Shown here in pieces: positions 1-5,009 of a DNA stretch of 5,009 nucleotides (position 1 is the stretch's first letter; every line of letters begins with the position of its first letter). Made by a program: the position numbers and the translations under genes. The stretch comes from an uncultured bacterium. Lineage in GTDB: Bacteria; Pseudomonadota; Gammaproteobacteria; Burkholderiales; Burkholderiaceae_D. The stretch is taken from NCBI GenBank assembly GCA_903872555.1, contig CAIQLE010000037.1, positions 1 to 5,009 of the forward strand. The letters run 5' to 3'. A model generated the notes under the pieces. The model was not told the origin of the DNA, searched no databases, and saw only the letters and a program-made list of their open reading frames with translations.

Positions 1-1403
1 GCATCGCGCATGGCAAAACCGGGAATCTGTTTTTCAAAGGCAGGCAATGCTTCGCGTATAGCTTCGATCGCATAGGCTGGCAAGGAAGGATTCAGGTCGC
101 CCAGTTTCACACCCGGCTTGTAAGAAGGCAGCACCGTACCAAAATTCTGGGAGGGACGATTCTCTATAAAGTCGCCCACCAGCTGGCCGGGCGCATCATA
201 GTCACTGCCGCCCAGTGTAAACGCACGCGACTCAAGTTCGCGCTGAAAATCTATTCCGGCCAGCGGCCCTCCCGGATAATCTTCCGGCGTAATGCCAACC
301 ACGATGCCAGCATTCGCATTGCGTTCATTGCGCGAATACTGGCTCATCCCATTGGTGACAACCCGACCCGGCTCTGAGGTAGCGGCGATCACCGTTCCGC
401 CGGGACACATACAAAAACTATAGACCGAACGGCCATTGCGCGCGTGATGCACTAGCTTGTAATCAGCAGCGCCCAGTATGGGATTGCCGGCAAATTTACC
501 GAAGCGAGCCTTGTCGATCAGGGACTGCGGATGCTCAATCCTAAAGCCTACGGAGAAAGCTTTGGCCTCAATATAAACCCCGGCCTCATGCAGCATCTGA
601 AATGTGTCACGTGCGCTGTGGCCTATAGCAAGTACGGCATGATCCGTTTCTATGTGTTCACCGCCGGAGAGCAATACGCCACGTAACTGCCCATCAACGA
701 TGTTGAGACCTTCGACTTTTTGTTCAAACCGGAATTCACCACCCAGCTCAACAATGCTGGCCCGCATTTGTTCAATCATCTTCACCAGACGGAAGGTGCC
801 GATATGAGGTTTACTGACATACAGAATTTCCGGAGGTGCATCGGCCTTTACAAATTCCTGCAGCACCTTGCGACCGTAATGCTTGGGGTCACTCACCTGA
901 GTCCACAGCTTGCCATCTGAAAAAGTGCCGGCACCACCTTCGCCAAACTGCACATTGGATTCAGGATGCAATTCACGTTTGCGCCATAAACCAAAGGTAT
1001 CTTTGGTTCTCTCGCGTACCGTTTTGCCACGCTCAATAATGATGGGCTTAAAGCCTGATTGCGCCAGTATCAGTGCCGCAAACAAACCACAAGGACCAAA
1101 GCCTATGACAACCGGGCGCTTGTTCAGTCCCAAGGGCGCTCTGGCCACAAAGTGATAGTCCATCGCTGGCGTCGGGCCGACCTTAGGCAGTTGCCGGGCC
1201 AGCACAGCAGCTTCATCGGCTAACTGAACGTCGATGGTGTAAACCAGTTGTATCGCCGATTTTTTACGCGCATCAAAGGCACGCCGGAAGATGTGCATCT
1301 CCAGTAATTCAGCGTCACTGATACTCAGGCGCTGCAGCACGGCTTCACGCAGTGCGGGCTCTGGATGTTCCAGCGGAAGATTTACATCGGTGATTCTCAG
1401 CAT
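1..1403 (-). CDS. FAD-dependent dehydrogenase, COG2509 type (partial, C-terminus cut by window edge)
   Basis: The reverse strand reads open from an ATG at 1403 to the left edge, giving 467 codons without a stop. Residues 1-95 form the small N-terminal region typical of this family, with a basic FRRAFDARKKS motif at 39-49. A Rossmann FAD-binding motif follows at 98-125 (VVIGFGPCGLFAA, with Glu124 placed to bind the ribose). The family signature FGEGGAGTFSDGKL is at 153-166, and a second nucleotide-contacting segment (AVLAIGHS) is at 256-263. Full-length relatives are about 540 residues, so roughly 70-80 are missing. The protein should be a soluble cytoplasmic flavoprotein oxidoreductase. Its substrate is not known for the family, so none is assigned. 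The frame stays open upstream of 1403, but no earlier ATG exists in it and MLRITDVNLPL fits the usual family N-terminus. The Shine-Dalgarno is weak (GAG, 9 bases before ATG). It lies 104 bases downstream of the DUF4142 gene on the same strand, so co-transcription is possible. Confidence 0.9.
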   Translation of the reverse strand, partial: MLRITDVNLPLEHPEPALREAVLQRLSISDAELLEMHIFRRAFDARKKSAIQLVYTIDVQLADEAAVLARQLPKVGPTPAMDYHFVARAPLGLNKRPVVIGFGPCGLFAALILAQSGFKPIIIERGKTVRERTKDTFGLWRKRELHPESNVQFGEGGAGTFSDGKLWTQVSDPKHYGRKVLQEFVKADAPPEILYVSKPHIGTFRLVKMIEQMRASIVELGGEFRFEQKVEGLNIVDGQLRGVLLSGGEHIETDHAVLAIGHSARDTFQMLHEAGVYIEAKAFSVGFRIEHPQSLIDKARFGKFAGNPILGAADYKLVHHARNGRSVYSFCMCPGGTVIAATSEPGRVVTNGMSQYSRNERNANAGIVVGITPEDYPGGPLAGIDFQRELESRAFTLGGSDYDAPGQLVGDFIENRPSQNFGTVLPSYKPGVKLGDLNPSLPAYAIEAIREALPAFEKQIPGFAMRD

Positions 1404-1507
1404 GCCGACAAGCTCAGGATTCAGAAAGATTGGAGCGACTATTTTACCCAATGCACCATTCTGTCGTGACGCAATCTTGCCGGCATGCGTATTACCGTAC
1501 GCTTTGC

Positions 1508-2377
1508 TTACTGATTGCCACTCTCTGCAGCACCCGCCCCTCCCTGTGCTCCGGAGGCGCCCGGCGCGTACTCCTGAGTAGCACCGGCACCGCCGGTGCT
1601 ACCTGGCATGCTGGCGCCCGAACTGTGCCCACGCTTGTGTCCACCGCCTTTGCCCGTACTGCCATGGCCTGTCTTGCCCGAACTGTCCTCTTGTGACTTA
1701 CTGCCCGCATCCGAGGCGCCACTACTCTTGCCTTCACTGCTGGCTTTCAGGTTCATGCTGGCGTCCTTGGCCAATTGCTGATGACCCTCGACCGTTCCCA
1801 TGACTTTGCTGGCATAGTTTTTCAGGTCAGCATCCTCCGCTTTGCTGCTGGCTCGCTCAAGCAGTCTGTGGGTGTCTTTGTGTGCTCTATCGCCTGCCTG
1901 CTGCATGTATTGCCGGTCGAATTTTTCACCTGAGAGTGCGCTGAGCTTTTTCTCCATCGCCTGATGTTGCTTGTCGGGCTCAGTCGGCAAAGTCACTGCT
2001 TTCGATTGCGCGAGTTGTTTGAGCTCATCCATGGCCTTGGTGTGATCATCAACCATTTTCTTTGCGAAGCTTTTCACTTCACTGCTTTGCGCCTTGTCCT
2101 GAGCAATCTTGCCTGCGCTGATTTCGGCAAGATTCGATTCGGCTAATTGCTTCATCATTTTTTCATCAGCATTGCTGACTTTGCTGCTAGACCCTCCCAT
2201 ACCCAGGTTCACTCCCAATGGATTGGATGTGCCGGATGAACTTTCCTTGCCCTGTGCTGCATAGGGCGTGTCACTTTTTTGCTGGGGATGAACTGCGAAT
2301 GACTGCATCAGACATGCAGTCCCTAACATTCCCAGCGTGGCTAAGACGATTCTCGATTTGATTGGACGGGTGGGCAT
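1508..2377 (-). CDS. Exported DUF4142 family protein with Gly/Ser-rich C-terminal tail
   Basis: A 289-residue protein. The ATG at 2377 is chosen over an in-frame start at 2455 because it has a strong AAGGAG eight bases upstream and is followed at once by a signal peptide. That peptide has a basic start (MPTRPIKSR), a hydrophobic core at about 10-24, and a likely signal peptidase I site after SFA near residue 28. A Cys at 22 lacks a proper lipobox. Residues about 69-205 match DUF4142: two helical hairpins rich in Lys, Glu and Ala, with conserved-looking AKKMVDDHTKAMDEL (104-118) and FDRQYMQQAGDRAHKDTHRLLE (152-173). The fold is ferritin-like in known relatives, but function is unproven; periplasmic location and a stress link are inferences. 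From about residue 211 to the end the chain is low-complexity Gly, Ser, Ala, Lys and His, longer than most relatives carry. The adjacent COG2509 gene follows on the same strand. Function is otherwise unknown. Confidence 0.9.
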   Translation of the reverse strand: MPTRPIKSRIVLATLGMLGTACLMQSFAVHPQQKSDTPYAAQGKESSSGTSNPLGVNLGMGGSSSKVSNADEKMMKQLAESNLAEISAGKIAQDKAQSSEVKSFAKKMVDDHTKAMDELKQLAQSKAVTLPTEPDKQHQAMEKKLSALSGEKFDRQYMQQAGDRAHKDTHRLLERASSKAEDADLKNYASKVMGTVEGHQQLAKDASMNLKASSEGKSSGASDAGSKSQEDSSGKTGHGSTGKGGGHKRGHSSGASMPGSTGGAGATQEYAPGASGAQGGAGAAESGNQ

Positions 2378-2385
2378 AAAGATTT

Positions 2386-2391
2386 CTCCTT
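2386..2391 (-). promoter_or_regulatory. Strong Shine-Dalgarno of the DUF4142 gene
   Basis: The reverse strand reads AAGGAG, with eight bases between it and the ATG at 2377. It decides the start: the in-frame ATG at 2455 has no comparable site. It is the best ribosome-binding site in the window and suggests that this gene is translated efficiently. Confidence 0.8.
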
Positions 2392-2592
2392 GGGTCTTGG
2401 CAAGCGGCTGACCGCGTGCATGGTTGGAACAAGCCCAAATGCCACCGCAAAGCACATGCCAGCTCCGTTTGCCCCTGAAGCTGGGCTTTGCCCTTGTAAT
2501 CCCTTGGAAAAAACTACGCGTTGCGTGAATAATTTACTCATCAGTGTTTTGTTTTGCCGTTTCTTCACATGCCAAACTTGTGTCAGGCTTCA

Positions 2593-2621
2593 TTGACAAG
2601 CTATCATCAGGCGCTGCAAAT
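2593..2621 (+). promoter_or_regulatory. Possible sigma-70 promoter for the SET-domain gene
   Basis: TTGACA at 2593-2598 matches the -35 consensus exactly. With 17-base spacing the -10 position is GCAAAT (2616-2621), which keeps only the last three consensus bases. The overlapping AAATAT at 2618 is the other choice, with longer spacing. Transcription would start near 2628 and give a leader of about 60 bases. The poor -10 keeps this tentative. Confidence 0.3.
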
Positions 2622-2687
2622 ATTACCGGCGCGCACAAGCGCTTGTACCTGAAGACATCATCTCTCCCTGACCCGTTCATTCATCAC

Positions 2688-3203
2688 ATGAAATCAAGCC
2701 GCAGTGCATTTACAGATATCGATACAGCGCACTATGTCAAAGTCAGACATTCCGCTGTTCATGGCAACGGCATGTTCGCCGCCAGAAAAATTCCGGCCGG
2801 CACACGTGTTATTGAATATGAAGGCAAGCGCATTACAGACAAGCAGGCAGAAAAGCGTTTCGGCCTGGATCCTGAAAACCCGCATCACACTTTTTTCTTC
2901 AGCCTTGAAAATGGCAAGCTGATCGATGGTGGCGATGAAGGCAATGATGCCCGCTGGATCAATCATTCCTGCGAGCCAAATTGTGAAGCCGAGGAAGTGA
3001 AGGGCCGTGTTTTCATACAAACCCTGCGCGACATTACTCGTGGCGAAGAATTGAATTATGACTATGGTCTGGTGATCGACGACAAACTGACCAAGGCACT
3101 GAAGCAGGCTTATGAGTGTCGCTGTGGTAGCGCATCCTGCCGTGGCACGATGCTGGCAGTTAAAAAGAAAAAGACCAAGAAGAAAGCCAAGAAAAAAGAC
3201 TGA
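2688..3203 (+). CDS. SET-domain protein lysine methyltransferase with post-SET motif and lysine-rich tail
   Basis: A 171-residue protein that should transfer methyl groups from S-adenosylmethionine to a protein lysine; the target is unknown. The SET domain fills residues about 16-128: HGNGMFA (25-31, cofactor loop), EYEG (43-46), RWINHSCEPNC (89-99, the NHSC pseudoknot motif) and GEELNYDY (119-126, with catalytic-type Tyr126). A post-SET element follows, CRCGSASCRG at 144-153; Cys144, Cys146 and Cys151, with Cys95 of NHSC, form the expected zinc site. Residues 159-170 are nearly all lysine (KKKKTKKKAKKK), a basic tail suited to binding nucleic acid or an acidic surface. All key residues are present, so the enzyme looks active. 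The frame is open back to a GTG at 2544, but residues before the ATG at 2688 resemble nothing in the family. No Shine-Dalgarno precedes this ATG. It is divergent from the DUF4142 gene and convergent with folE. Confidence 0.9.
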   Translation: MKSSRSAFTDIDTAHYVKVRHSAVHGNGMFAARKIPAGTRVIEYEGKRITDKQAEKRFGLDPENPHHTFFFSLENGKLIDGGDEGNDARWINHSCEPNCEAEEVKGRVFIQTLRDITRGEELNYDYGLVIDDKLTKALKQAYECRCGSASCRGTMLAVKKKKTKKKAKKKD

Positions 3204-3219
3204 GCTTCAGGTTGTCTAT

Positions 3220-3255
3220 AAAGTAAATGAGCCCATGCGTGGGCTCATTTACTTT
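3220..3255. terminator. Bidirectional intrinsic terminator between the SET gene and folE
   Basis: A perfect 16-bp inverted repeat (3220-3235 and 3240-3255) has a four-base TGCG loop. The GC-rich part, GAGCCCA/TGGGCTC, lies next to the loop, and the outer part is AAAGTAAAT/ATTTACTTT, so a T-rich arm follows the GC core in either direction. It begins 16 bases after the SET stop codon and ends 9 bases before the end of the folE stop codon. Its placement between converging genes supports shared termination. Confidence 0.9.
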
Positions 3256-3264
3256 CAGACTGAA

Positions 3265-3840
3265 TTAAAAGCGGCTGCTTTCCTCGCGCGCCAGATCCAG
3301 AAATTCCGTGCGCATGGCCAGATTCGGAAGCATTTCTCCTAACATGGCAGAAGTTACGGTCTCTTCACCCGTCGTACGTATGCCACGACTTTCCATACAC
3401 AGGTGGCGGCAACGTATCACCACACCTACGGCTCTGGGCTCCAATGCATCCATCAGCGCATTAGCCACCTGTATCGTCAGACGCTCTTGAACCTGCAGAC
3501 GTTTGGAAAAACATTCCACCAGTCGCGTTAACTTGGACAAGCCGACAATTTTCCCGTTCGGTACATAGCCCACGGTCGCGCGCCCAAAAAAAGGCGCCAG
3601 ATGATGTTCACAATGACTGTAGACAGGAATATTTCTGACCACGATGAGCTCGTTGTAATCTTCAGCGCCATCTTCAAATGTCTTTAATACTTCGGCTGGC
3701 TGCTGCTGATAACCTGAAGTCCAGTGTTTCCAGGCTTTGGTGACGCGCGCTGGTGTTTCCAGCAAGCCTGGACGATCAGGGTCTTCGCCTATGCTCAGCA
3801 AAAAGCGCCGCCAATCATGTTCGTTAAATGCCTCGGACAT
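3265..3840 (-). CDS. folE: GTP cyclohydrolase I (FolE)
   Basis: A 191-residue cytoplasmic enzyme that converts GTP and water to 7,8-dihydroneopterin triphosphate and formate, the first committed step of tetrahydrofolate synthesis; the family forms a toroidal decamer. The zinc ligands are visible: Cys77 and His80 in SHCEHHLAPF (75-84) and Cys148 in CRHLCMESRGI (144-154). The catalytic-type His79 and His146 are also present. The N-terminal RPGLLETPARVTKAW (23-37) and the later GEETVTSAMLGEM segment are typical of the family. It is shorter than the E. coli enzyme (222 residues) at the N-terminus, as in many bacteria, and complete. The ATG at 3840 begins a normal N-terminus; only a weak purine-rich stretch (GAAAGAA) precedes it. 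The gene stands alone, convergent with the SET gene and divergent from the propeller gene, with no other folate gene in view. Confidence 0.97.
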   Translation of the reverse strand: MSEAFNEHDWRRFLLSIGEDPDRPGLLETPARVTKAWKHWTSGYQQQPAEVLKTFEDGAEDYNELIVVRNIPVYSHCEHHLAPFFGRATVGYVPNGKIVGLSKLTRLVECFSKRLQVQERLTIQVANALMDALEPRAVGVVIRCRHLCMESRGIRTTGEETVTSAMLGEMLPNLAMRTEFLDLAREESSRF

Positions 3841-4063
3841 GCCGTTCTTTCAAATAGGGAGATAAAAAGACTGCGCTGCGATCAATGTATGCAGGCTTGT
3901 AAAACATGCTTTTATTTAATTTCCTGCCTATCCTACCTGAATTTTGTTTTTCGATTTGACGAGCCTGAGTTCAGCTGAATTAAGCCTGAGCTTCGGTTAT
4001 GCTTATCAGTCCACTGTTTTAATTTTCAACATTTGTATTTATTTTTGATTGTCGAATACACGA
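3841..4063. other. Divergent intergenic region between folE and the propeller gene
   Basis: About 220 AT-rich bases that must contain promoters for two divergent genes. An eight-base direct repeat and a ten-base palindrome lie near the middle (3962-3990). The stretch 4018-4055, next to the propeller gene, is especially rich in T and A. I could not fix a convincing -35/-10 pair on either strand; TTTAAT at 4018-4023 is a possible -10 for the propeller gene but lacks a good partner. No small gene is supported. Confidence 0.5.
3962..3990. repeat. Short direct repeat AGCCTGAG flanking a palindrome
   Basis: AGCCTGAG occurs at 3962-3969 and again at 3983-3990, 21 bases apart start to start, about two helical turns. 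Between them lies the perfect ten-base palindrome TTCAGCTGAA (3970-3979). The arrangement would suit a dimeric regulator bound upstream of the propeller gene or folE, but the repeats are short enough to be chance. Confidence 0.4.
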
Positions 4064-5009
4064 ATGAAACTACGCTTGAAGAACCTCTCCGTTGCCATAT
4101 TAAGCAGCTTTTTTTCCTTTTCAGCGCTGGCCGCACCGTTTGCCTATGTACCCAATGAAAAATCCGGCACCGTCTCAGTGATCGACACAGAAACGGATGT
4201 GGTCGTGGCAGAAATCCCGGCAGGAGACAAACCCAGAGGCATGGCTGCCTCCACAGACGGCAGCACACTGTATGTCAGTGACCAGCCGAATAATGTGTTG
4301 GTGAAGATTGATCTTGCGCAGCGTAGCGTTTCCGGAAAAGTCGAGCTAGGGGAGTCCCCTGAGGGCGTTTCGGCATCCCCTGATGGCAAATGGATAGCAG
4401 CTGCTTCCGAAATCAGCAATTCGGTCAACTTCATCGACACAGCCAAAAGCCGCAAGATTTTTGCCGTTAAGACCAAGGGGAAAAATCCGGAACACGCAGT
4501 ATTCAGCCCTGACAGCAAGCTGATGTTCGTCTCAGCCGAAGAAGCCGACAGCGTGGATGTGATCGATGTCGTCCGGCGCAAACAAATTGCATCCATCAAA
4601 GTGGGCGAGCGCCCGCGTGGCATGGCGTTCCGCCCGGATGGCAAAGTAGCCTATGTGGCTTCGGAAATCGCCAGTACGGTGTATGCCATTGATGTGGCCA
4701 AGCGCAAAGTCATTGCAGAAATCAAAACCGGTAACTTCTGTAATGGCGTGACCATGGCGCCGGACGGCAGCCGCGTCTTCATATCCAATGGCAAAGACGG
4801 CACGGTATCTGCCATCGACACCGCCGACAATGCAGTTTTGGCAACCATCCCCGTCGGCAAGCGTCCCTGGAATATGGCCATCACCCCGGACGGAAGCAAG
4901 CTGTATGTAGCTAACGGCCGCTCAAACTCTGTCTCTGTCATCGATGCCATCGGCCTTAAATCCTTGGGAGAAGTCAAGGTCGGCGAGATGCCCTGGGGCG
5001 TCGTAATCA
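4064..5009 (+). CDS. Secreted seven-blade YVTN/YncE-type beta-propeller, PQQ-associated type (partial, 3' end cut)
   Basis: The frame is open from the ATG at 4064 to the right edge (315 codons). A signal peptide fills residues 1-23 (basic MKLRLK, hydrophobic core, cleavage at ALA before APF), so the protein is periplasmic or secreted. The rest is seven repeats of about 42 residues, each built as YV-N-x(4)-TVSVIDT-x(6)-A-I-VG-x-PRGMA-x-PDGS; they start near residues 26, 69, 111, 154, 196, 238 and 280. Seven repeats predict a closed seven-blade propeller. The last visible residues (VGEMPWGVVI) resemble the final blade of the PQQ-dependent catabolism-associated propeller family, so probably only a few residues are missing. 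Relatives often sit beside PQQ-dependent alcohol dehydrogenases and ABC transporters; that role is inferred from the family, since no such gene is visible here. Propellers of this sort lack a catalytic signature and may act as binding scaffolds. The only Cys is at 226 in blade five. An in-frame stop lies 18 bases upstream of the ATG, and there is no clear Shine-Dalgarno. Confidence 0.88.
   Translation, partial: MKLRLKNLSVAILSSFFSFSALAAPFAYVPNEKSGTVSVIDTETDVVVAEIPAGDKPRGMAASTDGSTLYVSDQPNNVLVKIDLAQRSVSGKVELGESPEGVSASPDGKWIAAASEISNSVNFIDTAKSRKIFAVKTKGKNPEHAVFSPDSKLMFVSAEEADSVDVIDVVRRKQIASIKVGERPRGMAFRPDGKVAYVASEIASTVYAIDVAKRKVIAEIKTGNFCNGVTMAPDGSRVFISNGKDGTVSAIDTADNAVLATIPVGKRPWNMAITPDGSKLYVANGRSNSVSVIDAIGLKSLGEVKVGEMPWGVVI

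Larger units (their letters stand above)
2378..2687. other. Divergent intergenic region between the DUF4142 and SET-domain genes
   Basis: About 310 bases without a convincing gene. Open frames crossing it on both strands have no homology I recognise, and one overlaps the DUF4142 start. The region must hold the promoters for two divergent genes. A perfect TTGACA lies at 2593-2598 on the plus strand. A short GGGC-TTT-GCCC hairpin lies at 2483-2493 in the probable leader of the DUF4142 transcript, with a CCAGCT/AGCTGG pairing at 2459-2464 and 2479-2484 that shares two bases with it, so the two would be alternatives. Neither is followed by a T run. I see no clear -10 box for the minus-strand gene. 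Confidence 0.6.

Noticed and set aside
720..1155. Plus-strand open frames opposite the FAD-dependent dehydrogenase
   Set aside because: The minus strand encodes a continuous recognisable flavoprotein with FAD motifs here; the plus-strand frames are short and unrelated to any family.
1476..1505. Small hairpin (GCGTA/TACGC) and GCCGGC palindrome between the DUF4142 and dehydrogenase genes, considered as a terminator
   Set aside because: The stem is only five base pairs and no T run follows on the transcribed strand, so termination is not supported.
1291..1781. Several plus- and minus-strand open frames over the dehydrogenase start and the DUF4142 tail
   Set aside because: They arise from GC-rich low-complexity codons of the Gly/Ser tail and have Pro/Leu- or Arg/Ala-rich translations without a start site or homology.
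2311..2314. Cys22 in the DUF4142 signal peptide, considered as a lipoprotein attachment site
   Set aside because: The preceding residues (Gly-Thr-Ala) lack the Leu expected at the lipobox -3 position, and a signal peptidase I site after SFA fits better.
2341..2568. Minus-strand 75-codon open frame starting MKKRQNKT, overlapping the DUF4142 start in another frame
   Set aside because: It starts at a GTG without a ribosome-binding site, lacks any recognised domain, and overlaps the well-supported signal peptide region of the DUF4142 gene.
4144..4977. Two long minus-strand open frames (4144-4644 and 4651-4977) opposite the propeller gene
   Set aside because: They repeat with the 42-residue period of the propeller on the other strand and show no domain. 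They are antisense shadows of the repeated codons.

Overview
The window is ordinary chromosomal-looking bacterial DNA of moderate GC content. It holds five protein genes, two of them cut by the window edges. Gene content and protein style point to a Gram-negative proteobacterium, probably a betaproteobacterium: a DUF4142 secreted protein, a short FolE, a single-domain SET methyltransferase with a lysine-rich tail, and a YVTN propeller of the kind linked to PQQ-dependent oxidation. That placement is inference from remembered relatives, not from a marker gene. I see no tRNA, rRNA, CRISPR array, insertion sequence or phage gene.

Layout. Positions 1-1403 (minus) carry the N-terminal 467 codons of a COG2509-type FAD-dependent dehydrogenase, whose C-terminus lies beyond the left edge. 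After a 104-base gap comes 1508-2377 (minus), an exported DUF4142 protein with a long Gly/Ser-rich tail and the only strong Shine-Dalgarno in the window. A 310-base divergent intergenic region (2378-2687) separates it from 2688-3203 (plus), a SET-domain protein lysine methyltransferase with a post-SET zinc motif and a poly-lysine C-terminus. This gene converges on folE (GTP cyclohydrolase I, 3265-3840, minus). The 61 bases between them hold a perfect 16-bp hairpin that can terminate both. A second divergent region (3841-4063) separates folE from a secreted seven-blade YVTN beta-propeller protein (4064 to the right edge, plus), which is nearly complete.

The genes do not form an obvious pathway. 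The dehydrogenase and the DUF4142 gene may be co-transcribed. folE stands alone and supplies the first step of tetrahydrofolate synthesis. The propeller probably belongs to a cluster continuing to the right. The most interesting items are the small SET methyltransferase with its histone-like lysine tail and the low-complexity tail of the DUF4142 protein. I found no convincing evidence of a new multi-gene system.
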